Part shown: piece by piece, positions 34,635 to 43,730 of the stretch
Position numbering within the stretch: the first letter of the stretch is position 1
Layout of the letters: the number at the start of each line of letters is the position of its first letter
Source: Erythrobacter sp. SG61-1L
Lineage (GTDB): Bacteria > Pseudomonadota > Alphaproteobacteria > Sphingomonadales > Sphingomonadaceae
DNA length: 64,000 nucleotides
Direction of reading: 5' to 3'
NCBI RefSeq assembly: GCF_001305965.1
Contig: NZ_JXQC01000003.1
Coordinates: 434,001 to 498,000, forward strand
The notes under the pieces: generated by a model
The model's database searches: none
Seen by the model: the letters and a program-made list of their open reading frames with translations, nothing else
Told to the model about the DNA's origin: nothing
Translations under genes and position numbers: made by a program

Positions 34635-36044
34635 ATGGACGCGCTGATCCTTGTAATTGCTGCACTTGTCGCCCTCGTCGTGGGGCTGGGCCTCGGCTGG
34701 GTCTTCGGCTCGCGCCCGGCGGCGGAACTGAAGGGGCGGCTCGTTGCCGCGGAAGCCGGGGCGCGGGAGCTTTCCGATAAGCTCGCCCGTATGGCGCCGG
34801 AGCTTGCGACGATGAGCGAGCGGGCCGCTCGTGCCGACATGCTCGCAGGCCAACTCGACCGCGCGAGGGAAGAACTGACGGTGCTCAAGGCACGGGAGGC
34901 AGGGTTCGAGGAGCAGAAGCGTCTGCTCCTCCAGGCGCGCGAGGATATGCTCAAGGAGTTCCAGAACGCCGGCAGCAAGGTTCTGGGCGAAGCGCAGGAA
35001 GCCTTCCTTCGGCGCGCGGAAGAACGCTTCCGCCAGTCGGAGGAAAATGGCGAGCAGAAGATCCGCGCCTTGCTCGAACCTGTGGGACAGAAGCTGAAGA
35101 GCTATGAGGAACAGGTCGCCACGCTGGAGGCGAAGCGCGTCGACGCGTTCGGCCAGCTTGCCGGCCTGATCCAGTCCATGCGTGAAGGTCAGGAGCAGGT
35201 GCGGGCCGAAGCGGCGCGGCTGGGCAATTCGCTGCGCAACGCGCCCAAGGCGCGCGGCCGCTGGGGCGAGCAGCAATTGCGCAATGTGCTGGAACAGTGC
35301 GGCCTTGCCGAACATACGGATTTCGTCACCGAACATTCGATCGACACCGAAGATGGCCGCCTTCGGCCTGACGCCATCGTGAATGTGCCGGGCCAGAAGA
35401 AGCTGGTGATCGACGCCAAGGTCTCGCTCAATGCCTATCAGGAGGCCTTTGAGGCCGATACGGATGAAGGGCGCGATCTGGCGCTGGCGGCCCATGCGCG
35501 GGCGATGAAGAACCACGTCCAGCAGCTCGGCGCCAAGAGCTATCAGAGCCAGTTCGAGGATGCGCCTGATTACGTGGTGATGTTCGTGCCGGGCGAGCAT
35601 TTCGTGGCCGCCGCGCTGGAGCAGGACCCGGAACTGTGGGACTTCGCCTTCCGCAACAAGGTGCTGCTGGCAACACCCACCAATCTGGTGGCCATTGCGC
35701 GCACGGTGGCGCAGGTCTGGCGGCAGGATGCGCTGGCACGCGAGGCCATGGAAATCGGCCGGATGGGCACGGAACTCTATGACCGGCTGGCCGTGGCAGC
35801 CGAGCATCTGAAGCGGGTCGGCTCAGGTCTCGACAGCGCGGTAAGCAATTACAACAAGTTTGTGGGAAGCTTTGAACGTAATGTTCTGTCGGCAGGTCGC
35901 CGTCTTAAGGACAAGGGCGTGGAGATCGGCAAGCGCGAGATCGAGGATGTGCCGCTGGTCGAGGCAGCGCCTCGCTATGTCGCGGCCGACGCGACCGATG
36001 CAGATGCCGCGGAAGCCGAGGAGGTGTCCGCGCAAGAGGAGTGA
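34635..36044 (+). CDS. rmuC: DNA recombination protein RmuC
   Basis: A 469-residue protein with an N-terminal membrane helix (residues 3-25), a long coiled coil (about 30-200, e.g. ERAARADMLAGQLDRAREEL and QSMREGQEQVRAEAARLG) and a C-terminal nuclease-like RmuC domain. The domain shows KARGRWGEQQLRNVLEQCGL, RLRPDAIVNVPGQKKLVIDAK and YVVMFVPGEHFVAAAL. RmuC limits DNA inversions and may be a nuclease at structured DNA. The ATG at 34635 gives the membrane anchor at the very start. The lipoprotein gene begins 6 bp after its stop. Confidence 0.93.
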   Translation: MDALILVIAALVALVVGLGLGWVFGSRPAAELKGRLVAAEAGARELSDKLARMAPELATMSERAARADMLAGQLDRAREELTVLKAREAGFEEQKRLLLQAREDMLKEFQNAGSKVLGEAQEAFLRRAEERFRQSEENGEQKIRALLEPVGQKLKSYEEQVATLEAKRVDAFGQLAGLIQSMREGQEQVRAEAARLGNSLRNAPKARGRWGEQQLRNVLEQCGLAEHTDFVTEHSIDTEDGRLRPDAIVNVPGQKKLVIDAKVSLNAYQEAFEADTDEGRDLALAAHARAMKNHVQQLGAKSYQSQFEDAPDYVVMFVPGEHFVAAALEQDPELWDFAFRNKVLLATPTNLVAIARTVAQVWRQDALAREAMEIGRMGTELYDRLAVAAEHLKRVGSGLDSAVSNYNKFVGSFERNVLSAGRRLKDKGVEIGKREIEDVPLVEAAPRYVAADATDADAAEAEEVSAQEE

Positions 36045-36049
36045 AGCCG

Positions 36050-36787
36050 ATGCCCGGAATGCTGCGCCCTGCAACCTTGCTCTTGCTGAGTTGCCTGATC
36101 GCGGCCTGTGGCAAGGCAGAGACGGCAGAGGCTGCACCCCAGGCTGCGCAGGCCGCACAGTCGAAACCCGATGCGGCCCGGGCGCTGCTCGCATCGCTGG
36201 TCGAACCGCGCCAGAAGGGCGCCTATGCCCCGAAGGACGAATGCGGCACTGTCGGTGCGGCCGGGGAATTTCGTCTCAAGCTCGCCGATGCGGTCGTGAA
36301 GCGCGATGCTGCTGCTCTGGTCGAGCTCGCTGCGCCGGATGTCCTGCTCGATTTCGGTGGAGGTGAGGGCCGGGCAGAACTGCGCCAGCGGCTGGACGAT
36401 CCCCATTATCGCCTGTGGGAAGCGCTGGAGCATTTGCTGCCGCTGGGTTGCGCGGTGAATGAGCAGGGCGGCTTCACCATGCCCTGGTATTTCGCGCAGG
36501 ATTACGGCGACCGGGACAGTTACATGCTGTTGCTGGTGCGCGGGCAGGGCGTGCCATTGCTGGCCGAACCGCGCACCGGTGCCAAAGTGCTGAAGGTGAT
36601 CGACTGGAACATGGTCGATCTGCAGGAAAGCACGGATGAGCAAAGCCCCTTCGCCAAGGTCGACGACGGTTCGGGAACCTCCGGCTATATCGCTTGGGAC
36701 AGGTTGCGCGCGCTGGTGGATTATCGCCTGATCGTGGAAGAACGCGACGAGGGCTGGGCGATCAGCGCCTTTGTGGCGGGAGACTGA
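36050..36787 (+). CDS. Lipoprotein with SH3-like C-terminal region
   Basis: A 245-residue lipoprotein of unknown function. The signal is MLRPATLLLLSCLIAAC, with a lipobox LIAAC followed by GKAETAEAAPQAAQ linker. The folded region holds a C-terminal SH3-like segment (SYMLLLVRGQGVPLLAEPRT, then VIDWNMVDLQES and GTSGYIAWDRLRALVDYRLI), as in bacterial SH3 domain proteins that bind peptidoglycan; this is inference. The ATG at 36050 has GAGGAG eight bases upstream; a GTG at 36041 overlapping rmuC is an alternative. It probably shares the rmuC transcript. Confidence 0.75.
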   Translation: MPGMLRPATLLLLSCLIAACGKAETAEAAPQAAQAAQSKPDAARALLASLVEPRQKGAYAPKDECGTVGAAGEFRLKLADAVVKRDAAALVELAAPDVLLDFGGGEGRAELRQRLDDPHYRLWEALEHLLPLGCAVNEQGGFTMPWYFAQDYGDRDSYMLLLVRGQGVPLLAEPRTGAKVLKVIDWNMVDLQESTDEQSPFAKVDDGSGTSGYIAWDRLRALVDYRLIVEERDEGWAISAFVAGD

Positions 36788-36813
36788 CGCTCCCGCCCGT
36801 TTCAATCAGCAGA

Positions 36814-37410
36814 TCAGCTGGCCCGCTTGGCGGTGATGTCCACCTTCACGGTGACGTTCGGATCGACCGACTTGTCCTGCCAGGAGCCTTCGCCGAGGCC
36901 CCATGCCGTGCGGTCGATCTTCGCTTGGCCCTGCATCTTTGCGGTGTCGCCCTCGATGGTCAGGGTGAAGGGCAGCTTCACCGGCTGGCTCACGCCGCGA
37001 ATGGTCAGCGTGCCGTCGGCCACATAGGCATTCGGCCCGGTAGAGGTGATGCCGTTCGTGGCGAAGACGGCGTTGGGGAAGGCGCTGATGTTGAACCACG
37101 AGGTCTCGCGCAGGGGATCGTCACGCGACGGGTCGCCGCTGCTGGCACTGCCCGTGTCGATAGTCACCTTGGCGATCGACTGGTCGAGATGGGCGGGGTC
37201 GAAATTGATTTCCGCATCCCACTTGCCGAAGCTGCCTTCGAAAGTCTCGCTATTGCCGACGCCTTCATAGCCCAGCTTCGATGCGGACTGGTCCACGATC
37301 CATCCGGGCGCGGCCATTTCGGGGCCGACGGCGGCGGCGGGGATGGTGAGCAAGGCCAACGCGGCGATGGCGGCTGCCGGGCCGAAAGCTGCGGGTTTGC
37401 GGTGGAACAT
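36814..37410 (-). CDS. YceI family periplasmic protein
   Basis: A 198-residue YceI-domain lipocalin-like protein with signal peptide (residues 1-27, ending PAAAV). Conserved segments are GWIVDQSASKLGYEGVGNSETFEGSFGKW split around the mature start, IDTGSASSGDPSRDDPLRE, FPNAVFATNGITSTGPNAYV and LTIRGVSQPVKLPFTLTIEGD. These proteins bind isoprenoids in a beta-barrel; the role here is unknown. The ATG at 37410 is preceded by TTGGGGAGA. Confidence 0.9.
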   Translation of the reverse strand: MFHRKPAAFGPAAAIAALALLTIPAAAVGPEMAAPGWIVDQSASKLGYEGVGNSETFEGSFGKWDAEINFDPAHLDQSIAKVTIDTGSASSGDPSRDDPLRETSWFNISAFPNAVFATNGITSTGPNAYVADGTLTIRGVSQPVKLPFTLTIEGDTAKMQGQAKIDRTAWGLGEGSWQDKSVDPNVTVKVDITAKRAS

Positions 37411-37548
37411 GCTCAAATCTCCCCAATATCCAGTCTTGTCGGGCGGCAATAGGCGCGCCGGATCGCAGCGCCCGTTTTCAGCGCTTTGAGCGGCAATAGG
37501 TTCCCGCGATGACTCTGTCCATGCGGCAAAACCGGCGGGGCGGGCCGC

Positions 37549-37974
37549 TCAGTTCCCGTTGCCCGTTTCCTCGATCCGTTCCAGTTCAGCGCTATGGCCG
37601 CTCGACCGGAGCGTCAGGCGGTTGCCGTTCCGCTCCACGGCGGGGCCGGCGACCAGCAATGCGCTGGCAGCCATTTCCTGTTCGCCTACAGGGCCGGTGC
37701 AGAACATCTTGGTCTGCATCAGCGGCCCGGCGATCAGGCGGGTCTTCTCGATCCGCCAGGGGCCGCTCATGGCGTTGCAGCCGAGATTGGCGCTCAGACG
37801 GCCACTCTCGAAGGACAGGCGGGCCTTGTCCGGCGCGGCGGGTGCCTCTCCGTCAATGGAGGTGATGCGCCAGTCGCTGCCGACAAGTTCATGTGTGGGG
37901 GCAGTCTGCGCCACGCAGGCCGTGAGGGGGAGGGCCGGGAGAATCAGGGCCAATAGAGGGACTGCGTGGCGCAT
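37549..37974 (-). CDS. META-domain lipoprotein
   Basis: A 141-residue lipoprotein: MRHAVPLLALILPALPLTAC gives a lipobox. The META (HslJ-like) domain includes LVGSDWRITSIDGEAPAAPD, LSFESGRLSANLGCNAMSGP and MQTKMFCTGPVGEQEM, with two Cys that could form a disulfide. HslJ-like proteins are linked to stress or novobiocin sensitivity in other bacteria. It stands alone between YceI and the RNA methyltransferase on the same strand. Confidence 0.85.
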   Translation of the reverse strand: MRHAVPLLALILPALPLTACVAQTAPTHELVGSDWRITSIDGEAPAAPDKARLSFESGRLSANLGCNAMSGPWRIEKTRLIAGPLMQTKMFCTGPVGEQEMAASALLVAGPAVERNGNRLTLRSSGHSAELERIEETGNGN

Positions 37975-38031
37975 GCCCCCTGATGGACGAAACGCGCTGA
38001 CAGCGGGCTGAATGGAGCCGTCAGCAATGCG

Positions 38032-38832
38032 TCAGGGATCGAGTGCCGCCAAAGCCTCATAGGCCAGCACCGCGCCTGCGACTGCGGCGTTCAGGCTGTC
38101 TGCCCGCCCGCGCATCGGCATGGTGACGCGCAGATCGCAGGAAAGTTCGTATTCCTCTGGCAGGCCGCGCGATTCGTTGCCCACCATCAGGAAGCAGGGC
38201 GCGGAGTAGGGCGCGCCGCGATAGGGCTGGGCATCGCGCAAGGATGCGGCGACCAACTGGCCTTCTCCCTGTCGCAGCCAGTCGATGAACTCAGCCCAGC
38301 TGGCCAGCGCCAGATCCTGCGTGAAGATCGCGCCCATGCTGGCGCGCACAGCCTCTACAGAGAAGGGATCGGCGCAATCGTCGATCAGGATCAGCCCGCC
38401 TGCGCCCACCGCGTCGCCAGTGCGCAGCATGGTGCCCAGATTGCCCGGATCGCGCAGAGCCTGCGCCACCAGCCAGATCTTTGCCGAGTGGCGGTTCAGA
38501 TGGGCGAGCGACGTATCGAATTCCGCGAATACGCCAGCCACCGCCTGCGGGTTTTCCTTGCCGGTAATCTTGGCGAGGATTTCAGGCGTGCATTCCACGA
38601 TCTCGCCGCCGGTCTGATCCACTGCCAGTTCCAGCGCGGCAAGCAGGGGATGATCGTCCCGCTCGGTCGACATGACGAGCATTTCCGGTACCCGGCCGGA
38701 TTCACGTGCATCGGTGAGCAGGCGCAGCCCTTCGGCAAGGAACCTGCCTTCCCGCTTGCGGTGCTTCTTCTCCCGCAGGGAGCGAAGGTATTTTACCGTG
38801 GGGTTGGAAAAACCGGTGATCTGGCGGCGCAT
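38032..38832 (-). CDS. TrmH/SpoU-family RNA 2'-O-methyltransferase
   Basis: A 266-residue SPOUT methyltransferase using SAM on rRNA or tRNA. Motifs: N-terminal substrate-binding domain TVKYLRSLREKKHRKREGRF, motif 1 ALRDPGNLGTMLRTGDAVGA, motif 2 FLMVGNESRGLPEE and motif 3 VTMPMRGRADSLNAAVAGAV, the knot with SAM-binding residues. It resembles RlmB/TsnR-like enzymes; the target nucleotide cannot be told. It lies 60 bp downstream of HPr on the same strand. Confidence 0.92.
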   Translation of the reverse strand: MRRQITGFSNPTVKYLRSLREKKHRKREGRFLAEGLRLLTDARESGRVPEMLVMSTERDDHPLLAALELAVDQTGGEIVECTPEILAKITGKENPQAVAGVFAEFDTSLAHLNRHSAKIWLVAQALRDPGNLGTMLRTGDAVGAGGLILIDDCADPFSVEAVRASMGAIFTQDLALASWAEFIDWLRQGEGQLVAASLRDAQPYRGAPYSAPCFLMVGNESRGLPEEYELSCDLRVTMPMRGRADSLNAAVAGAVLAYEALAALDP

Positions 38833-38892
38833 AATGTCCGCTTAGGTCGGCGCGCGGGCTTCGACAAGCGTAGCCCGCGCGGTTTGTGCCGA

Positions 38893-39171
38893 TCAGTCTT
38901 CGCCAAAGCCGTCCATGACCAGCCCGATCAGCTTGTTCAGCAGGGCTTCCGCATCCGCGCCGCTGACGCAGACTTCGATCGTATCGCCCTTGGCCGCGCC
39001 CAGCATCATCAGGCCCAGGATGGAGCCGCCCGCGGCCTCCATTCCGTCCTTGGCGACAGTAACCGTTGCCCCGTCAGGCAAATTGGCGACCGCGGCGACG
39101 AACTTCGCGCTGGCCCGCGCATGCAGGCCGCGCTGATTGATGATTTCCACGCTTCTCCGTGCAGTATCCAT
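38893..39171 (-). CDS. ptsH: Phosphocarrier protein HPr
   Basis: A 92-residue HPr-family protein. The phosphorylatable His17 is in GLHARASAKFVAAVANLPDG, and Ser50 in AAGGSILGLMMLGAAKG is the expected HPr kinase target. The protein should pass phosphate from a PtsP-type EI (not in the window) to EIIA-Man. It is the last gene of the PTS block, 55 bp after the EIIA gene. Confidence 0.94.
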   Translation of the reverse strand: MDTARRSVEIINQRGLHARASAKFVAAVANLPDGATVTVAKDGMEAAGGSILGLMMLGAAKGDTIEVCVSGADAEALLNKLIGLVMDGFGED

Positions 39172-39226
39172 CCGTGCACCCCTCCCAAGGTGGCGTGTTG
39201 GCTATGTGAAGCTTAAGGGTAAAGAT

Positions 39227-39631
39227 TCAGGCGTCCTGACCGAGGAATTCGGACGCGATGGTGATGTAGTTGCGCCCCGCATCGCGCGCTGCGGCCACCG
39301 CATCCATGATCGACATCTTGTCGCGCGCGCCGGCCAGGCGGATCAGCATGGGCAGGTTGATCCCCGCCACGACTTCCACCTTGCCTTCCTCCATCAGCGA
39401 GATCGCCAGATTGGAGGGGGTGCCGCCAAACAGGTCGGTAAGGATCACGGCGCCCTGGCCGCTATCCACCTTCTTTATCGCTTCCGCGATCTCGGCGCGG
39501 CGGGCCTCCACGTCATCTTTCGGGCCGATGCACACCGTCTCCACCGCTTCCTGGCGGCCGACGACATGTTCCATCGCTTTCACGAATTCCTCGGCCAGAC
39601 GGCCGTGGGTGACAAGAATCATTCCGATCAT
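39227..39631 (-). CDS. PTS mannose-family EIIA protein
   Basis: A 134-residue EIIA-Man domain. Phosphorylated His9 is in ILVTHGRLAEEF; the central ILTDLFGGTPSNLAISLMEE and the end NLPMLIRLAGARDKM are typical. No EIIB/EIIC genes adjoin it, so this is the alphaproteobacterial regulatory PTS, in which EIIA phosphorylation acts as a signal rather than sugar transport. It lies between HPr and rapZ. Confidence 0.94.
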   Translation of the reverse strand: MIGMILVTHGRLAEEFVKAMEHVVGRQEAVETVCIGPKDDVEARRAEIAEAIKKVDSGQGAVILTDLFGGTPSNLAISLMEEGKVEVVAGINLPMLIRLAGARDKMSIMDAVAAARDAGRNYITIASEFLGQDA

Positions 39632-39716
39632 GCAGGAAAACAGCTTTCAAACGATGCGGCCGCTTGGGGTTGCACGGTTACCATCGGCGCCCAAAGGCGT
39701 GAAGGTGCATTGGGGT

Positions 39717-40649
39717 TCACGGCTGGTGCGGCCCTTCGATCAATTCGGCAGCGCGTGACCCGAGATTCCGATGGCGGACAGTGGGCGAAAATCCCGCTTC
39801 GCGCAAGGTTTTCGCAATTTCCTCGGCCGTGAAGACGGAGCGATGCCGTCCACCGGTGCAGCCGAAGGCGATGTTGACGTAGCTTTTGCCCTGCGCGGCA
39901 TAGCGCGGCAGCAGTTCCAGCAGCAGGTCGCGAATCTTGGCAAAGCTGCTCTCGAAAGCGACGTCTTGCCGGATATGCGCGCCCACGGCCGGGTCCAGCC
40001 CGGTCTGTTCGCGCAGGTCCGCAACCCAGTGCGGATTATCGAGATAGCGCATGTCGAACACAAGATCGGCCACCGGCACACCGCGGGAGAAGCCAAAGCT
40101 GCTGACCGTGACAGTCATCGCTTCGCCGGTATGGATGCCGAACTGTTCCCGGATGGCCTGCTGAAGTTCGTTGGTGGAAAAGGCAGTGGTGTTCATCACC
40201 ACATTCGCCCAGCGCCGCAACGGCGCGAGCAGCTCCCGCTCGGCGGCGATGCCGTCCATCGCGGGAATACCGCTGGCCAGCGGGTGGCGGCGGCGGGTCT
40301 CGTTATAGCGGCGTTCCAGTTCCTGTGCGGAGCAGTCGAGGAACATGGTGGTGACGATCAGATCGTCCCGCGCGGAAAGGTGCTTCACCCGTTCGATGAT
40401 GTCGGCCGGATCGAAGCCGCGCGTGCGGGAATCGAAGCCTATGGCCAGCGGGGCCTTGATCCCGTCCCGCAGATCGTCATCCGCGCCGATCAGCCGGTCG
40501 AGCAGGCGGATGGGGAAATTGTCGATCGCTTCCCAGCCCAGATCTTCCAGCTCGCGCAGGGCAGTCGTCTTCCCCGCACCGAGCATGCCGGTGACGAGCA
40601 GAATACGCTGGCGGGAATCCGCTGCGGGTTGGTGAGACTCGGCGGCCAT
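39717..40649 (-). CDS. rapZ: RNase adapter protein RapZ
   Basis: A 310-residue P-loop protein. Walker A is GMLGAGKTTA (21-30); the C-terminal RapZ segment includes VSSFGFSRGVPVADLVFDMR and VNIAFGCTGGRHRSVFTAE, which binds small RNA in E. coli homologues. RapZ proteins affect amino-sugar synthesis there; in alphaproteobacteria the gene commonly sits between hprK and the EIIA gene, as here. Longer upstream codons are unused; the ATG at 40649 gives a short Ser/Gln-rich leader. Confidence 0.94.
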   Translation of the reverse strand: MAAESHQPAADSRQRILLVTGMLGAGKTTALRELEDLGWEAIDNFPIRLLDRLIGADDDLRDGIKAPLAIGFDSRTRGFDPADIIERVKHLSARDDLIVTTMFLDCSAQELERRYNETRRRHPLASGIPAMDGIAAERELLAPLRRWANVVMNTTAFSTNELQQAIREQFGIHTGEAMTVTVSSFGFSRGVPVADLVFDMRYLDNPHWVADLREQTGLDPAVGAHIRQDVAFESSFAKIRDLLLELLPRYAAQGKSYVNIAFGCTGGRHRSVFTAEEIAKTLREAGFSPTVRHRNLGSRAAELIEGPHQP

Positions 40650-40718
40650 TGGGCGCGGTTTGCTCCCGTCCGGCGCGAAAGGGAAGGCTTTGCACGCGTT
40701 TGTGCCGGAAGGGGGCAG

Positions 40719-41138
40719 CTATGGCAGGCCGTGCAACCGCAGCGCCCATTCGGCGCGCAGGGGCAGGGCGGGGCTGTCGGGCCAGAGGCGGATGAGCGGC
40801 AGGTGGAGGCCCGCCAGTGCGATCCGCTCCGCCTGCTCCACATGACGCGGCGCCATGGGATCGAGCCGCAGGACCAGTGCCACCGGGCCTTCCGCCACGG
40901 GCAGATCGACGATCCCGACATTGCGGATCTCCAGCTTGCCTGCGATGTTGGGCGGGGGCGATGCCCACAGGCGCCCGCTGCACTGTTCCAGTGTCACCCC
41001 GTCATCGCCCACCAGCATGGCGCCCCGGTCGATCAGGGCAAGGGCGAGGCTGGACTTGCCGCTGCCGGGCTGCCCTTCGATCAGGATCGCCCTGCCGCCC
41101 AGCATGACGCAGCTTGCCTGATAGACCTGTGCGCTCAT
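40719..41138 (-). CDS. hprK: HPr kinase/phosphorylase, C-terminal-domain-only form
   Basis: A 139-residue short HprK of alphaproteobacteria, lacking the N-terminal domain of Firmicutes HprK. It phosphorylates HPr on Ser50. Walker A is EGQPGSGKSSLAL (21-33), followed by ALIDRGAMLVGDDGVTLEQC, and the family signature IRNVGIVDLP. Start is the ATG at 41138, 10 bp after the chvG stop. It sits between chvG and rapZ, the order seen in rhizobia. Confidence 0.93.
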   Translation of the reverse strand: MSAQVYQASCVMLGGRAILIEGQPGSGKSSLALALIDRGAMLVGDDGVTLEQCSGRLWASPPPNIAGKLEIRNVGIVDLPVAEGPVALVLRLDPMAPRHVEQAERIALAGLHLPLIRLWPDSPALPLRAEWALRLHGLP

Positions 41139-41148
41139 CCCGATTCCC

Positions 41149-42726
41149 TCACCGTTGTTCCATCGCGGGCAGGGTTATGACGAAGCAGGCGCCGGTCTTG
41201 CCTGCCGGGGGCTCGCCCAGTGTGAGTGTCCCGTCATGGGCTTCCACGATGGTGCGCGCGATGGCCAGGCCAAGGCCGCTATGGCCGCCGAAGCCCTCTG
41301 CCTCAGGCCGTACGGAATGGAAGCGTTCGAACACCTTGTCGCGTTCGCTCTCGGGAATGCCCGGCCCCTGATCGCGGATCGTGGCTTCCACCAGATCGTC
41401 ATGTGCGCGCAGTTCGATGGTGATCTCTCCATTGGGCGGGGAAAAGGAGACGGCATTGTCCAGCAGGTTCTCGACCACGCGCTCCAGCCGGGCAGGCACG
41501 CCCAGTACTGTAAACGGCCCGCGCCCTTTGCGCTTGAGCTTGATCGCACGGCCCTCTGTCTCGGCCCGATGTTCGCGCGCGCCCACCGCATTGCCGATCA
41601 GGGCGGCCAGATCGACAGGTTCGAACGTGGCGCGGGAGAGTTCGGCGTCGATCCTGCTGGCGTCGGAAATCTCGCTGACCAGGCGATCGATCCGCTGCAC
41701 ATCATGCATGGCAATGTCGGTCAGCTGGCGCCGCAGGGCGGGTTCTTCCACCTTGGACAGCGCCTCCAGCGCGCTGCGCAGCGAAGCGAGCGGGTTCTTG
41801 AGTTCATGTGCGACATCGGCGGCGAAGCTCTCCACCGCGTCGATCCTGTGGCGCAGGGCGGAACTCATGTCGGAGATGGCGCGCGCCAGCATGCCGATCT
41901 CGTCACGGCGCTCGGGCAGGCGAGGCACCACCACTTCTCGGTCTCGGCCCAGCCTGACGCGCACGGCGGCGCGCACCAGCACGCGCAACGGGCGCACGAT
42001 GATCCGCGCGAGATAAAGCGAAAGCTGGATCGAGATCAGTACCGCGGCGGCCACGATGATCGCCAGCGTCTGGCGCGCGTCGCGCACGCGCTTGGTGATG
42101 TCGATTGCATTGCGCGTGGTCAGCAGCGTCGTCCCGTCGCGGCCCACCGGCGCGGCGGCGGTGATAACCGGCGTGCGGTCCGGCGCATAGCGCAGGAAGA
42201 TCTGGGTTTGGCTCAGCCGGCGGGCGAGGGCGAGTTCCGGCCAGGAATCCGCATCCGTATCGCGCGGCTCCACATAGGCGGGCACCGGCTCCGCTCCCAA
42301 GATGGCATCCATGCCCCGGTCCAGCCAGCGCGCGGCGTGCTGATACCAAGGCTCCTTATCAGGGTCGATGAAGGTGAAGGAAGGTTCTGCCAGCGCGAAG
42401 CTGTCCTTCACCAGCGTGCCGTCCGGGCGATAGAGCCGCAGCCGCAAATGCTGCTCCTGCCCGATCTGCACCATCAGTCGGTCACGCAGGTCAGGCTTTG
42501 CCCCCAGCAGGGCCTCCGCCGTGATCTGCGCTTCGCTGCGGGCCAGCCGGAAGCGTTCTTCGATCAACTGGCGGCGGAAATTGTCGAGATAGAAGAAGCT
42601 GCCCGCCAGGATCGACAGGGCAATGATGTTGAAGGTCAGGATGCGGATCGTCAGCGATGCGCGAGGGGTGAAGATCGGCCGTTCGAAACGGCGCGGCATC
42701 CTTCTGATTTCGCCATTCTCAGCCAT
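41149..42726 (-). CDS. chvG: Sensor histidine kinase, ChvG type
   Basis: A 525-residue membrane histidine kinase. Two helices, about 25-46 ([20 protein letters not shown]) and 230-255 ([20 protein letters not shown]), bracket a periplasmic sensor. Then come HAMP ([20 protein letters not shown]), a HisKA site [16 protein letters not shown] with the phosphorylated His near 308, and HATPase motifs N (NLLDNAVSF), G1 ([12 protein letters not shown]) and G2 ([11 protein letters not shown]). Its start ATG at 42726 overlaps chvI by 8 bp. ChvG senses acidity and envelope stress in relatives, which is established for Agrobacterium and Sinorhizobium. Confidence 0.94.
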   Translation of the reverse strand: MAENGEIRRMPRRFERPIFTPRASLTIRILTFNIIALSILAGSFFYLDNFRRQLIEERFRLARSEAQITAEALLGAKPDLRDRLMVQIGQEQHLRLRLYRPDGTLVKDSFALAEPSFTFIDPDKEPWYQHAARWLDRGMDAILGAEPVPAYVEPRDTDADSWPELALARRLSQTQIFLRYAPDRTPVITAAAPVGRDGTTLLTTRNAIDITKRVRDARQTLAIIVAAAVLISIQLSLYLARIIVRPLRVLVRAAVRVRLGRDREVVVPRLPERRDEIGMLARAISDMSSALRHRIDAVESFAADVAHELKNPLASLRSALEALSKVEEPALRRQLTDIAMHDVQRIDRLVSEISDASRIDAELSRATFEPVDLAALIGNAVGAREHRAETEGRAIKLKRKGRGPFTVLGVPARLERVVENLLDNAVSFSPPNGEITIELRAHDDLVEATIRDQGPGIPESERDKVFERFHSVRPEAEGFGGHSGLGLAIARTIVEAHDGTLTLGEPPAGKTGACFVITLPAMEQR

Positions 42727-43486
42727 CGGAGAAGCTGTAGCCTGCGCCGTAAAGCGTCTCGATCCCGGAGAATTCCGGATCGACCGAGCGGAACTTGCGC
42801 CGCATGCGCTTGATGTGGCTGTCCACTGTGCGGTCGTCCACGAAGACGTCGTCGGGATAGGCTGCATCCATCAGCTGGTTGCGGCTCTTGATTACGCCGG
42901 GCCTTGCGGCCAGCGCTTCAAGGATCAGGAATTCGGTGACGGTTAGCGACACATCCTTGCCATCCCAGTGCACCTTGTGGCGGGCCGGGTCCATCGCAAG
43001 CCTGCCGCGCAGCATTTCCTCCCCGCCGGGCGCAGCATCCTCGTGCTCGCCATTGTTTTGGGGTGCCATCGTGCTGCGGCGGAGGATCGCACGGATGCGG
43101 GCGATCAGCAGTTTCTGGCTGAAGGGCTTGGCGATGTAATCGTCTGCCCCCATGGCAAGGCCGGCGGCCTCGTCCTGCTCGTCATCCTTGCTGGTCAGGA
43201 AGATGACGGGAAGGGTCGATGTCTCGCGCAGGCGGCGCAGCAGTTCCATCCCGTCCATCCGCGGCATCTTGATGTCGAACACGGCAAGATCAGGCGGGTT
43301 TTCAGTCAGGGCCTTCAACGCTGCCGTGCCATCGGTATAGACCCGGGTGGCAAAGCCTTCGGACTGGAGCGCGATGGAAACGCTGGCCAGAATGTTGCGG
43401 TCATCGTCCACCAGCGCGATCACCTGTTGCGGTTCGCCCGCCGGGGTGGCCGGACTGGTGGTGCTGGAGCCTGGCAGATGGGCCAT
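42719..43486 (-). CDS. chvI: Response regulator, ChvI type (OmpR family)
   Basis: A 255-residue OmpR/PhoB-type regulator. Receiver domain: acidic pocket near Asp27-29 ([10 protein letters not shown]), phosphoacceptor Asp71 in [12 protein letters not shown], and [10 protein letters not shown] with conserved Lys. The C-terminal winged helix has [40 protein letters not shown] and [10 protein letters not shown] linker of about 20 residues includes [10 protein letters not shown]. Divergent from pckA; ChvI controls pckA in related species, so direct control across the 244-bp gap is plausible. Confidence 0.95.
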   Translation of the reverse strand: MAHLPGSSTTSPATPAGEPQQVIALVDDDRNILASVSIALQSEGFATRVYTDGTAALKALTENPPDLAVFDIKMPRMDGMELLRRLRETSTLPVIFLTSKDDEQDEAAGLAMGADDYIAKPFSQKLLIARIRAILRRSTMAPQNNGEHEDAAPGGEEMLRGRLAMDPARHKVHWDGKDVSLTVTEFLILEALAARPGVIKSRNQLMDAAYPDDVFVDDRTVDSHIKRMRRKFRSVDPEFSGIETLYGAGYSFSDG

Positions 43487-43730
43487 AAGGTGCGCTGTCC
43501 TGCTGAATTCTAAGGCGGGGATTAACGTTTTCGCGGCAGATAGACAACGCTTCAACCGATTCCTGCTGCAACGCAGGTGCGGTAAAACCCTGTGCTAAAT
43601 CAGTATTTTCGGCCCATTTGTGGCAGTTTGACGAAGGGTGTTTGTGCGACTATGCGCAACCCGATTCCGGTTGGCGGAACTTTCCGCATTCTGGCCCAGA
43701 AACTTCTGGCCCCCTAGTCTGGAGACGACC